From assembly GCF_025949665.1 (NCBI RefSeq), contig NZ_JAPDFT010000001.1, positions 1-64,000 of the forward strand: a DNA stretch of 64,000 nt. Reading direction: 5' to 3'. Source of the DNA: Chryseobacterium viscerum (GTDB lineage Bacteria > Bacteroidota > Bacteroidia > Flavobacteriales > Weeksellaceae). A program made the position numbers and the translations under genes. Position 1 is the stretch's first letter, and each line of letters starts with the position of its first letter. This document shows positions 48,191-57,163 of this stretch, one piece after another. A model generated the notes under the pieces. It was given only the letters and a program-made list of their open reading frames with translations. It had not been told where the DNA came from and did not search any database.

Positions 48191-48973
48191 ATGAAATTAA
48201 AAACTACATTATTATTGATCGGATTTTTTGCTTTTTTTCATGTAAAAAGTCAATATTCGACAGGAACTGTGCCTCTGTTTTCCACACCCGGAGGAGCAGA
48301 TTTGGCTTATTCAGTTAAGATAGACCTTACTCCTTCTTTAGTTACCCTTACCCTTATCGGCCCTTCTACAGGATGGCTGGGAATGGCTTTCGATACAACG
48401 AATATGGATGATATAGGGAAGGATGTTGTTATTTTTGATGGAACCAATTTAAGTGACAGAACATTTAATGGCCAGGGAGTGGTGCCGCCTTTGGATGGAA
48501 CTCAGAACTGGACTGTAACCTCCAATACAGTGGCTGGAAGCGTTCGTACTGTAGTCGCTACAAGAGCTTTAAATACAGGAGATGCTAATGATTACGTTTT
48601 TACTTTTCCTCCCGCAAGCCCTTTAAACGTTACATATGGACGTAGATTATCAAACTTTACGATTGCTTATCATGGTTCTAACAGCTGTGGTACTACAGCG
48701 CTTACTTTTGGTTCTACTTTAGGGACCAGCGAAACCGCTTTAGAGAGTAAGAAAATAGTTCTTTATCCAAACCCGGCTAAAGAAACGGTAAGCTTTAAAA
48801 ATATTGATAAAATAAAATCTGTTGATATTTATGAATCTGCCGGAAGAAAAGTAAGATCTGTGAAACTTGAGGGAGAAAATATCAGTGTCAGAGATTTAAA
48901 ATCTGGTACTTATTATTTTGAAATCACATTGAAAGATGGAACTACATCTTACGAAAAACTGATTAAAGAATAA
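48191..48973 (+). CDS. DOMON-like domain protein with T9SS sorting domain
   Basis: A 260-residue secreted protein: signal peptide (about 1-20), a beta-sandwich domain (about 25-180) with TGWLGMAFD and MDDIGKDVVIFDG, as in DOMON domains that bind haem or sugars, and a C-terminal T9SS type A domain from about 190 (VLYPNPAKE ... SGTYYFEI ... LIKE). So it would be the surface-exposed end of the operon. The DOMON assignment rests on pattern only. Confidence 0.72.
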   Translation: MKLKTTLLLIGFFAFFHVKSQYSTGTVPLFSTPGGADLAYSVKIDLTPSLVTLTLIGPSTGWLGMAFDTTNMDDIGKDVVIFDGTNLSDRTFNGQGVVPPLDGTQNWTVTSNTVAGSVRTVVATRALNTGDANDYVFTFPPASPLNVTYGRRLSNFTIAYHGSNSCGTTALTFGSTLGTSETALESKKIVLYPNPAKETVSFKNIDKIKSVDIYESAGRKVRSVKLEGENISVRDLKSGTYYFEITLKDGTTSYEKLIKE

Positions 48974-49014
48974 TTTTTCAGAAAAAACACACCTAAATAT
49001 TTTTTTTAAAAACG

Positions 49015-49046
49015 GATACCTCTGATTTTTCAGGGGTATCTTTTTT
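49015..49046 (+). terminator. Terminator after the DUF5777 operon
   Basis: Stem GATACCTCTG / CAGGGGTATC with one G-U pair, then a T run. Confidence 0.8.
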
Positions 49047-49151
49047 CCTTAAAGTACCCATTCCAGGGAGATTGCTTTAAATTTCATATATTTGTGTATA
49101 TCCGGATTCTTAACAAAAGGCAGCTTCTTTACCTTATAATTTTTACAACCA

Positions 49152-49997
49152 ATGGAATTTAAAACTTTAGCCAATATTACAACAGACGAACTTCTGTCAG
49201 TATTCAACCATTCATTTTCAGATTATGTTATTCCTTTCCACTTAACGAAAGAGGTGCTTGTCTCAAAAATTGCAGCAGAAAAATTAGATATGAGTTTATC
49301 TGCCGGAGCATTTGAAGATGGAAAACTGGTAGGTTTTATTCTTCAGTCTGAAAAAGTTGAAAATGGGGAGAAAATTATATACAATGGCGGAACAGGCGTA
49401 GTTCCTGAAAGCAGAGGTAAAGGATTGGTGAGAAAAATGTATGATTTTATTATCCCTGTTTTAAAAGAAAGAAATGCCAATACATTGTTGCTTGAAGTGA
49501 TTGAAGGAAATCAGCCTGCAATCAGGGCGTATGAAAACCTGGGCTTTGTAATTGTCCGAAGATTACTTTGTTTTAACGGAAGTATTCAGCAGGGAAAAGA
49601 AAATGCTGAGGTTTCTATTAGAGATCTGAAAGACTTTCAATGGGAGCTGCTATGCTCTTTCTGGGATATTGAACCTTCATGGCAAGGGTCAGTTTTCGTA
49701 TTGGAGCCGATGCCGGAAAATCATGTGACTTTAGGAGCTTATGATGGAGATAAACTGGTAGGATATATTATCTATGGCCCTGCAGCGAAAAAAGTATATC
49801 AGTTTGCTGTAGATAAGAACTACAGAAACCGTGGAATTGGAACAAAGCTTTTTAACGCTGTTAAAGATAAAAATGGCGGGCAGGGTATAGCATTGAACAA
49901 TGTAGATGATTCTTCAGAAAATACCAGCAAATTTCTCAGTGAACGAGTAGGACTGAACAATTGGCTGTCACAGTTTGAAATGAAAAGATCTATTTAA
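49152..49997 (+). CDS. Tandem GNAT acetyltransferase
   Basis: A 281-residue protein with two GNAT folds. The first (about 1-140) has the acetyl-CoA loop VVPESRGKGLVRKM and NQPAIRAYENLGF; the second (about 150-281) has the loop DKNYRNRGIGTKLF. It probably transfers an acetyl group to an amine or protein; the substrate is unknown. It stands alone between two operons. Confidence 0.85.
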   Translation: MEFKTLANITTDELLSVFNHSFSDYVIPFHLTKEVLVSKIAAEKLDMSLSAGAFEDGKLVGFILQSEKVENGEKIIYNGGTGVVPESRGKGLVRKMYDFIIPVLKERNANTLLLEVIEGNQPAIRAYENLGFVIVRRLLCFNGSIQQGKENAEVSIRDLKDFQWELLCSFWDIEPSWQGSVFVLEPMPENHVTLGAYDGDKLVGYIIYGPAAKKVYQFAVDKNYRNRGIGTKLFNAVKDKNGGQGIALNNVDDSSENTSKFLSERVGLNNWLSQFEMKRSI

Positions 49998-50106
49998 TGA
50001 AGATTCATTTTGATTCAAAAAAAATAATCGGTTTTAATATACTTTTAATCTCTTAAACTTTTTATGCAGAAGTATAGGATGTAACTTTGTGGAAAATTTT
50101 AAAATA

Positions 50107-51390
50107 ATGAAGCGAGGAATCCATTTTTTACTGCTGCTAATTTCTTTTACGGCTTTTGCGCAACAGGGCAATATTGATACAGCCCAGGTGATTATCCCAG
50201 GTAGACAGAACACCACGGAAGCACAGTCAAAACCTTATGTGATTATGATATCTACAGACGGTTTCCGTTATGACTATGCACAGAAGTACAATGCTGAAAA
50301 CCTTTTGAAACTGGCCAATAGCGGTGTGAAAGCTGAAGCAATGATTCCAAGCTATCCAAGTATTACTTTCCCTAATCACTGGAGCTTAATTACCGGACTT
50401 TATCCTTCCCATCATGGCTTGATTGATAATTTTTTCTACGACTATAAAAGAAAAGAAGGGTATGCCATGAGCAATAAAAAAAATGCTGAAGACGGAAGCT
50501 GGTATGGAGGAACTCCACTTTGGGGACTTGCTGAAAAACAGGGAATGGTATCAGCATCTTTAATGTGGGTAGGATCTGCCAGCGATGCCGGAGGAATGAG
50601 ACCTTCTTACTACTACCCTTATCACGAAAAATTTTCTCCTTCCGAAAAAGTAGAAAAAGTGGTGAACTGGCTGAAATTACCGGAAGATAAAAGACCTCAT
50701 TTTATATCATTATATTTCCCGGAAGTAGACGGAAGCGGGCATCATTATGGTCCTGATACAAAAGAAACCGAAACTGCTGTACATCTGATAGACCAGGCGA
50801 TAGGTGATCTTGTTCAGAAAGTAGATGGATTAGGCTTAAAGAACGTCAACTTTATATTTGTGTCTGACCACGGAATGATCAAAGTAGACGGTGGAGCTCC
50901 ATTAGAAATCCCGGCCGTTCTTTTTGATAAAAACAGATTTGATTTTTACAATTCCCAGACTTTGTTAAGAGTTTACGTTAAAAATCCTGATGAGGTAAAG
51001 AAGGTTTACAAACAACTGAAAGCTCAGAAAACAGATGATTACGAAGTGTATCTGGATAAAAAACTTCCTAAATATCTGCATTTTGCAACAAGAGATGACC
51101 AATACAACAGAATAGGACAGATTCTTCTGATCCCTAAAGCACCGAAAATATTCTTAGAAAAAGGTAAGAAAACATCTGTTGGAAAACATGGCTACAACCC
51201 TAAAGTTGTGCCGGAAATGAAAGCTACTTTCTTTGCCCGGGGACCTGAATTTAAAAACAATCTGGTCATCAGTGAATTTGCTAACATTAATGTTTATCCT
51301 TTGGTTGCTGAGATTTTAGGATTGAAAATAGATCAGCCAATTGACGGAAAACTGAAAATTTTAAAAGAAACCCTGAAAGACAAAAAATAG
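50107..51390 (+). CDS. Periplasmic ectonucleotide pyrophosphatase/phosphodiesterase family
   Basis: From the ATG at 50107 (a GTG 18 bases earlier is also open), a 427-residue exported protein with signal peptide ending AFAQQ. It has the alkaline-phosphatase-superfamily metal motifs STDGFR, SITFPNHWSLITGLYPSHHG with the Thr nucleophile, DGSGHHYGPDT and VSDHGM, as in eukaryotic-type NPP enzymes. It should cleave phosphodiester or pyrophosphate bonds of nucleotides in the periplasm. Confidence 0.9.
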   Translation: MKRGIHFLLLLISFTAFAQQGNIDTAQVIIPGRQNTTEAQSKPYVIMISTDGFRYDYAQKYNAENLLKLANSGVKAEAMIPSYPSITFPNHWSLITGLYPSHHGLIDNFFYDYKRKEGYAMSNKKNAEDGSWYGGTPLWGLAEKQGMVSASLMWVGSASDAGGMRPSYYYPYHEKFSPSEKVEKVVNWLKLPEDKRPHFISLYFPEVDGSGHHYGPDTKETETAVHLIDQAIGDLVQKVDGLGLKNVNFIFVSDHGMIKVDGGAPLEIPAVLFDKNRFDFYNSQTLLRVYVKNPDEVKKVYKQLKAQKTDDYEVYLDKKLPKYLHFATRDDQYNRIGQILLIPKAPKIFLEKGKKTSVGKHGYNPKVVPEMKATFFARGPEFKNNLVISEFANINVYPLVAEILGLKIDQPIDGKLKILKETLKDKK

Positions 51391-51422
51391 TCTATGGTTT
51401 AAAATATTATAATAGTTAACAA

Positions 51423-51453
51423 AGTTTCGGCGCACCTTTGGTGCGCCGAAACT
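51423..51453. terminator. GC-rich hairpin between convergent genes
   Basis: Perfect 14-base arms AGTTTCGGCGCACC / GGTGCGCCGAAACT with a 3-base loop, much richer in GC than its surroundings. It lies between the convergent phosphodiesterase and NmrA genes and probably ends both, although the T tract is weak. Confidence 0.7.
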
Positions 51454-51484
51454 CATATTATCAGTCTTAGAAAAACAAAAGAAT

Positions 51485-52363
51485 TTAAAACTTAGAAGAA
51501 AACTCTTTAGCAAAATCCTCTAGCTTTACATTACCTGTAACAGGAGAATTGTGATCAATAAAATCCTTCTGAACAACCCCGGTTCTTATTCCTCTACCCA
51601 TTTCAACATAAAGATGAGCCATATCTTCAGGTAGTCCGGCTTGAAGCATTCCATTTAAAGAATCTTCATCAGAGAATTCTACCCATGGAAGTTCAGGCTT
51701 ATTAACAGAAGTTCCTAAAACCTTTGCAAAATCAGCCGCTTTTCTCACATCACTTACAATATACCGGATGTTGTTTGTATTTCCGTCTTTTACCAGTTCT
51801 TCAGCGGCAGCTTGGGCAATATCATTGGGATGTACAATTGGTACTTCAACACTTGCAGGATAATTCCCTCCAATGATTCCAGCATTTTGAATCAAAGGAA
51901 TATCGTTGAAAAAATTATTATAAAAATATCCGGCTCTTAAAAAAGTGAAAGAGGTATTTTCTACTTCGTTATATATTTTTTCAATATTGTGAAGACCTGC
52001 AATGGGGCCATTTTCTACCGGAGATTCAGCTCCCACACTGCTTAGCATTACGGCTCTTTTTACGTTGGCATTCTTTATAGCTTCAGCATAATTTTTTCCT
52101 GCATTGGTTGTGTTTTCTACAATCTTATCCGGGCTGATAGCCGGAGGAGTCATTACAAAAACAGCATCTGCTCCTTCAAATGTCTGAGTTAAAAAATTAA
52201 CGTCTGTGATAGAACCTATGGCTGGAGTGGCTCCCAGAGATTCAATATCCTGTTTTCTTGCATCGCTGCTGCTGACTACTGTAATATTATGCCCTTCGGC
52301 AATTAACTGTTGTGCTAATGGTTTGGCTACATTTCCTAATGATCCTGTGATTACAATTTTCAT
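51485..52363 (-). CDS. NmrA-family NAD(P)-binding protein
   Basis: From the ATG at 52363, 292 residues starting MKIVITGSLGNVAKPLAQQL, the Rossmann loop of the atypical short-chain dehydrogenases of the NmrA / QOR2 type, with VFVMTPPA and RAVMLSSVGAESP further on. The longer open frame upstream adds 19 residues with no family pattern. The gene is divergent from an HxlR regulator with an operator between them, the arrangement of quinone-inducible NAD(P)H:quinone oxidoreductase genes. Confidence 0.85.
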   Translation of the reverse strand: MKIVITGSLGNVAKPLAQQLIAEGHNITVVSSSDARKQDIESLGATPAIGSITDVNFLTQTFEGADAVFVMTPPAISPDKIVENTTNAGKNYAEAIKNANVKRAVMLSSVGAESPVENGPIAGLHNIEKIYNEVENTSFTFLRAGYFYNNFFNDIPLIQNAGIIGGNYPASVEVPIVHPNDIAQAAAEELVKDGNTNNIRYIVSDVRKAADFAKVLGTSVNKPELPWVEFSDEDSLNGMLQAGLPEDMAHLYVEMGRGIRTGVVQKDFIDHNSPVTGNVKLEDFAKEFSSKF

Positions 52364-52389
52364 AATAAATATTTTTTTATTTCTGAGAA

Positions 52390-52424
52390 CAAAGTTATAT
52401 TTGTACTTACTTTTATACAAGTAC
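52390..52424. promoter_or_regulatory. Divergent promoters and operator of the NmrA/HxlR pair
   Basis: On the minus strand, TTG-N20-TAACTTTG (-7 box 52390-52397) faces the NmrA gene; on the plus strand TATATTTG (52396-52403) faces hxlR. The inverted repeat GTACTT-N10-AAGTAC (52403-52424) overlaps both, and a further AAGTAT half-site follows at about 52433-52438. This is how an HxlR repressor that controls itself and its neighbour would be laid out. Confidence 0.65.
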
Positions 52425-52444
52425 TTACCCTAAAGTATGTAGAT

Positions 52445-52873
52445 ATGACAGCGATCAAAGAAAGTTCAACCATTCAGGAGAATAAGAAAACAGTACAGGA
52501 TTGTCCCGTAATGTATGTTATGGAAAGAATTGGCGGATTCTGGAAACCTATTATCCTGTTTAATCTTTCCACAGGCGAAAAAAGATACAGCGAACTGAAA
52601 AAAGCAATTCCTGCCGTAACAGAAAAAATGCTGATCCAGCATCTGAAACAGTTGGAAACAGATGGATTGATTATCAGAACAGCAAAACCTGTAATACCTC
52701 CTCATGTGACCTATAGGTTGAGTGATGCAGGTAATGAATTGGCTCCTGTTATTGATGCCATGGCTGCATGGGCTTTTCAGGATATGGAAAGAAATGATAA
52801 CAAATGTGCTGAAGGAAACCGATATATGTTGAATCAGGATCAGAATGCTTTTAGCCAAAATCTAAAAAAATAA
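52445..52873 (+). CDS. HxlR-family transcriptional regulator
   Basis: A 142-residue winged-helix regulator: CPVMYVMERIGGFWKPIILFNL, KRYSELKKAIPAVTEKMLIQHLKQLETDGLI and the wing YRLSDAG. Cys20 is at the position of the N-terminal cysteine that senses quinones and electrophiles in YodB, QorR and relatives. Divergent from the NmrA gene with shared operator region. Confidence 0.92.
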   Translation: MTAIKESSTIQENKKTVQDCPVMYVMERIGGFWKPIILFNLSTGEKRYSELKKAIPAVTEKMLIQHLKQLETDGLIIRTAKPVIPPHVTYRLSDAGNELAPVIDAMAAWAFQDMERNDNKCAEGNRYMLNQDQNAFSQNLKK

Positions 52874-52905
52874 AAACAGGCGCTTCAATCTGAAGCGCCT
52901 GTTTC
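52874..52905. terminator. Bidirectional terminator between hxlR and the alcohol dehydrogenase
   Basis: Stem AAACAGGCGCTTCA / TGAAGCGCCTGTTT with a 3-base loop, flanked by A's and T's. Confidence 0.85.
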
Positions 52906-52926
52906 TGTTAATATTGTATAGAAGAG

Positions 52927-53982
52927 TTACAAAGATTGCATATCAATGACGAAACGGTATTTTACATCACTTTTCAGCATTCTTTCATACGCGTTGTTAA
53001 TATCCTGCATTTTAATCAGCTCAATATCAGAAACAATATTATGTTTTCCACAGAAATCTAACAATTCCTGTGTCTCTGCAATACCTCCGATCAAAGAACC
53101 TGCTACAGAACGACGTTGGAAGATCATAGGTCTTGTACTTACTTCAGTTTCCTGGAATTCACCTACAAATCCTACAAGAACTAAAGTTCCGTTCAAAGAA
53201 AGAGTTTGCATATAAGGATTGATGTCATGTTCATAAGGTACCGTATCAATGATAAGATCAAATTTACCTTTTACAGCATCCATCTGTGAATCATCTGTAG
53301 AGATCACTACATGATCAGCTCCAAGTTGCTTTGCATCATCAGTCTTACCCGGAGTTCTTGAGAATAAAGTAACTTCAGCTCCCAGTCCTTTTGCCAGTTT
53401 AATAGCCATGTGACCCAATCCACCTAATCCTACAACGGCCACTTTTGAACCCGGACCTGCGTTCCAGTGTCTTAGTGGTGACCATGTAGTAATTCCTGCA
53501 CATAGAAGTGGTGCTACTGCTGCCAGATCTAAATTTTCAGGAACACTTAGAACGAAATGCTCATCAACAACTACTTTTTGAGAATATCCTCCAAAAGTGT
53601 GGCCTCCAAGATGCTTATCTTTCCCGTTATAAGTTCCTGTAAATCCGTTTTGGCAATATTGTTCCAAATCGTGCTTACAACTGTCGCAATGTCCGCAAGA
53701 ATCTACCATACATCCTACTGCAGCAAGATCGCCTACTTTAAATTTGGAAACCTCACTTCCTACATTGGTAATTCTTCCTACAATTTCATGTCCCGGAACT
53801 ACAGGATACAAAGATCCGCCCCAGTCGTTTCTTGCTGTATGAAGGTCAGAGTGGCATACCCCGCAGTATAGGATTTCAATCTCTACGTCCTTTGTGGTTA
53901 CCTCTCTTCTTTCAATATTCATTTCTTTCAGATCTGCTGTGGTAGACTCTGCACCATAAGCTTTTACTGTGATTGTACTCAT
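52927..53982 (-). CDS. Zinc-dependent alcohol dehydrogenase, CAD/YahK type
   Basis: NAD(P)-dependent interconversion of an alcohol and aldehyde. The 351-residue protein has the catalytic zinc ligands Cys40 and His65 (GVCHSD, VPGHE), the structural zinc set Cys96, Cys99, Cys102 and Cys110, and the Rossmann motif GLGGLGHMAIK. The pattern is of the cinnamyl-alcohol-dehydrogenase / YahK group, broad aldehyde reductases. It follows the cupin gene by 24 bases, so the two form a leftward operon. Confidence 0.92.
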   Translation of the reverse strand: MSTITVKAYGAESTTADLKEMNIERREVTTKDVEIEILYCGVCHSDLHTARNDWGGSLYPVVPGHEIVGRITNVGSEVSKFKVGDLAAVGCMVDSCGHCDSCKHDLEQYCQNGFTGTYNGKDKHLGGHTFGGYSQKVVVDEHFVLSVPENLDLAAVAPLLCAGITTWSPLRHWNAGPGSKVAVVGLGGLGHMAIKLAKGLGAEVTLFSRTPGKTDDAKQLGADHVVISTDDSQMDAVKGKFDLIIDTVPYEHDINPYMQTLSLNGTLVLVGFVGEFQETEVSTRPMIFQRRSVAGSLIGGIAETQELLDFCGKHNIVSDIELIKMQDINNAYERMLKSDVKYRFVIDMQSL

Positions 53983-54006
53983 TTTTTATATTTAGTTTAT
54001 TTAGGT

Positions 54007-54411
54007 TTATAAATTATTATACTCTTCATCCGTTACAGGCTCCAGCCATTCTACAATCCCGTTTTGAGTATTAGGATTAATGGCAATATGGGTAAACCCA
54101 CTGTTCGGAGCAGCTCCATGCCAGTGGATAATATCAGGAGGAATGTTAACAACATCTCCTGGGTTTAAAATCTGTACAGGTTTATCTTTTTCCTGATAGT
54201 ATCCTGTTCCTGAAGTTACGATTAATATCTGTCCGCCTCCATGAGAATGCCAGTTATTTCTGCATCCTGGCTCGAAAATGACATTTCCAATCTGACAGTT
54301 CAGGCTATCCTCATTGGGTTTCAGAATATAAACCCACGCTGTTCCTCCGGAGAAATAATCTGAAGAAGCTTTTTCCCCTTTTGGAAAAATGGTTGTATTA
54401 AAAGTTTCCAT
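54007..54411 (-). CDS. Cupin-domain protein
   Basis: A 134-residue single-domain cupin with metal ligands in NNWHSHGGGQ (His55, His57, Gln61) and a second set at IIHWHG (His96). The domain resembles the small cupins next to alcohol dehydrogenases and aldo-keto reductases in stress operons; the reaction is unknown. It is the first gene of the cupin-ADH operon and divergent from an AraC regulator, the likely controller. Confidence 0.88.
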   Translation of the reverse strand: METFNTTIFPKGEKASSDYFSGGTAWVYILKPNEDSLNCQIGNVIFEPGCRNNWHSHGGGQILIVTSGTGYYQEKDKPVQILNPGDVVNIPPDIIHWHGAAPNSGFTHIAINPNTQNGIVEWLEPVTDEEYNNL

Positions 54412-54512
54412 AACGGTACAAAAGTCGACACTTTCTCATAAATCAGACTTATACAGATTACCGAATTACTTACCAATTTTACAGACACTATTTCAGTTAC
54501 AAATGAAAGTGG

Positions 54513-54520
54513 TAATTTTG
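54513..54520 (+). promoter_or_regulatory. -7 box of the araC-like gene
   Basis: TAATTTTG, 23 bases before the ATG at 54543, in the divergent region shared with the cupin gene. Confidence 0.5.
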
Positions 54521-54542
54521 AATAGAAATAAAAATATACTTC

Positions 54543-55445
54543 ATGGACAATCAGGAGGTTGAAATCTATAATACGGTCTCGGAATACAATAAAATGGCGA
54601 ATCATGAAACGCTGCATCCGCTGGTAAGTGTGATTGATTTTTCCAAATCCGATCCTATATGCCAGTATAAAAGAAAATTCGGTTTTTATACCGTTTTCCT
54701 GAAGGATGTAATGTGTGGAGATATGCAATATGGGAAACACAGCTATGATTATCAGGAAGGAACTTTGGTTTTTATTGCACCCGGGCAAACATATGGAATT
54801 TATAATAAAGACAGATTTGTTCAGCCTGCAGGTTTTGCCCTAATTTTTCATCCGGATTTAATAAAAGGAACCAACCTAGGGAAGAACATGAAAGACTATT
54901 CATTTTTCTCTTATGACGTACATGAAGCCCTACACCTCTCTGAAAAAGAAAGAGAAGTAGTGTTGGATTGCTTTAAAAATATTAAGCTTGAACTGGAACA
55001 GGCTATTGATAAACACAGCAAATCTTTAATCGTTAATAATATTGAACTATTCCTGAATTACTGTATGCGTTTTTATGACCGCCAGTTTATTACGAGAGAT
55101 CACATCAATCAGGGGGTGATTGGAAAATTTGAAAATCTGGTTGATGATTATTTAAAATCTGAAAATCCTAAGAATATTGGTTTTCCAATGGTAAACTATT
55201 TTGCAGAGAAGCTGAACCTGTCCGCCAATTATTTTGGAGATCTGATAAAAAAAGAACTGGGTATTTCCGCTCAGGAATTTATCCATAACAAACTTATTGA
55301 TATCGCTAAAGAACAAATCCTGGATCAGGCAAAAACAATCAGTGAAATTTCCTATGATTTAGGGTTCAAATATCCACAGCATTTTACAAGATTGTTCAAA
55401 ACAAAAGTAGGCATTTCTCCAAGTGAATACAAAATCCTGAACTAA
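54543..55445 (+). CDS. AraC-family transcriptional regulator
   Basis: A 300-residue protein with an N-terminal cupin-like sensor domain (GTLVFIAPGQTYGI) and a C-terminal double helix-turn-helix (about 200-300, with KELGISAQEFIHNKLIDIAKEQIL and ISYDLGFKYPQHFTRLFKTKVGISPSEYK). Divergent from the cupin-ADH operon, whose expression it probably controls, and 130 bases before the carboxylesterase gene. Confidence 0.93.
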   Translation: MDNQEVEIYNTVSEYNKMANHETLHPLVSVIDFSKSDPICQYKRKFGFYTVFLKDVMCGDMQYGKHSYDYQEGTLVFIAPGQTYGIYNKDRFVQPAGFALIFHPDLIKGTNLGKNMKDYSFFSYDVHEALHLSEKEREVVLDCFKNIKLELEQAIDKHSKSLIVNNIELFLNYCMRFYDRQFITRDHINQGVIGKFENLVDDYLKSENPKNIGFPMVNYFAEKLNLSANYFGDLIKKELGISAQEFIHNKLIDIAKEQILDQAKTISEISYDLGFKYPQHFTRLFKTKVGISPSEYKILN

Positions 55446-55575
55446 GTTTTCAACACGAAGAACACTAATCTTTTTCACAAACAACACAATGATAGTTAGT
55501 GAATATTTGTGCTATCATTTGTGAGATTTGTGTTTAAATAATTAAATTTAGAAAGAAAAGTTCACAGTTTTAAAA

Positions 55576-56916
55576 ATGACACCTAATCAGCAGAATACCA
55601 CTATTTTTGAGACCAGGTTCGGGAAAATTTTAGCATTAAAAGAAGAGGGGATTATCAGAGCCAGAAGTATCCGATATGCTCATTCTGAAAGATTTAAAGA
55701 ACCCGTTGCCATAGAAGCTTCTTTATCTTCTGTAATTATTTCCCCGGAAAAAACACCAGTCTGTCCACAGGCTTTAAGTCCGCTTGTGGAAAAAATGATT
55801 GGAGCAACCTCCGTTGAAAGCTTTGAAGCAGATGAATCTACCCAGTATCTCTCCATAACCCGCCCTGAAACAGTTTCTGAAAATGAAAAGCTTCCTGTTG
55901 TAGTCTGGATTCATGGAGGATCTCATGAAATAGGCTGTGGTGATCTTGCTACTGCCAATCCTGCCGAATGGGTGAAAGAACAACATATCATCGTAGTTGC
56001 CGTCTCGTATCGTCTGGGATTGTTCGGTTTTCTAGGTGGAGATGAAACAAGACCTGCTAATCTTGGACTTTTGGATATGATCGAAGCATTGAGGTGGATA
56101 AAAGCCAATATTGCAGAGTTTAGTGGTGATGAAAACAATATTACCCTTCTCGGGCAGTCTTCAGGAGGAGATGCTATTGCTCACCTAATGATTTCAGAAG
56201 GGGTGGAGGATTTATTTCAGCGTGTGATCATCCAGAGTGCTCCTCTGGGATTACGCCATAAAAGACAGAAAATGTCTGCAGAATTTCTTAAAAAAACAGA
56301 AGTATTGAAAGATGAAACTGACGTTTTAAAAATGATGGAGGACTACAAAATATTTGTACCCTCTGTAATAAAATACGGTTTGAAAGCTGCAATGCCCTTT
56401 GGTACACAATACGGATATTTTCCTCTGTGTAAAGAAGAAGAGTCGGTGGAGATGTGGAAAAAGAATGCTCAGAAATTTGATGTGATCATTGGTTTAAATA
56501 ATGATGAAACTGCCTTTTATCTCAAGACTTCCGAGGCTTTAAATAAATATTTCGGAAAAGGATTTGGTTTAAAACTCATAGATAAAGCGGTTGAAAAAAC
56601 TACAGCACTTATCTATGGAAATCCGGCAAAACAATTTGCTCAGACTTTGGCTGAATCCGGTGGAAATGTCTATCTCTTCAGAATTCATTCAAAATTGAAA
56701 GACAATCACATCGGAGCACCACATTGTATTGATCTTCCTTTGATTTTTGGGAATGAATCAGCGTGGAAATCTTCCGAACTGCTGAAAGATATTCCCTGGA
56801 GCCGTATTCATGAGAACGGTAAAAAACTGCGGGCACTTTGGGCAGAATTTGCCAGAACCGGAAAAATATCTGATGCCTCCGAAAGACCGGAGATCCTGGA
56901 ACTCCGAAAGATATAG
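55576..56916 (+). CDS. Carboxylesterase family protein
   Basis: A 446-residue alpha/beta hydrolase of the type B carboxylesterase family: oxyanion-hole motif VVWIHGGSHEIG, nucleophile Ser in GQSSGGD (commonly GESAGG), and the acid and His regions IIGLNNDETAFY and GAPHCIDLPLIFG. No signal peptide is seen, so it is cytoplasmic. Substrate unknown. It may be under the AraC regulator upstream. Confidence 0.88.
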   Translation: MTPNQQNTTIFETRFGKILALKEEGIIRARSIRYAHSERFKEPVAIEASLSSVIISPEKTPVCPQALSPLVEKMIGATSVESFEADESTQYLSITRPETVSENEKLPVVVWIHGGSHEIGCGDLATANPAEWVKEQHIIVVAVSYRLGLFGFLGGDETRPANLGLLDMIEALRWIKANIAEFSGDENNITLLGQSSGGDAIAHLMISEGVEDLFQRVIIQSAPLGLRHKRQKMSAEFLKKTEVLKDETDVLKMMEDYKIFVPSVIKYGLKAAMPFGTQYGYFPLCKEEESVEMWKKNAQKFDVIIGLNNDETAFYLKTSEALNKYFGKGFGLKLIDKAVEKTTALIYGNPAKQFAQTLAESGGNVYLFRIHSKLKDNHIGAPHCIDLPLIFGNESAWKSSELLKDIPWSRIHENGKKLRALWAEFARTGKISDASERPEILELRKI

Positions 56917-56974
56917 TTACATACTAAAATTATAAAAACCAATCATCTTAACAAATATTCCAGCCGAAGATAAA

Positions 56975-57032
56975 CATTCCCTTCCCTTGGAGGTGCAGCG
57001 AAAATTCAAAGAATTTTTGACGGAGTGGTTAG
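56975..57032 (-). repeat. Dispersed 58-base palindromic repeat, copy 1
   Basis: Reads on the minus strand like the copy at 61365-61422: an AACCAC start, CCGTCAAAAATTC, GAATTTT and a GGGAAT end, with an internal inverted repeat. About ten of 58 positions differ. Such short palindromic repeats are typically scattered between flavobacterial genes. Confidence 0.7.
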
Positions 57033-57163
57033 CCATATTTTCAACAGTTATATGTTTTTTGTGTGAATTATGTATACAGAATCAGGTGATTGCTGTTGAA
57101 TGTTTATTCATAATTGTAATTTTTGATGTAAATTTAATTATTGAACCATAAAAAATAATAATT

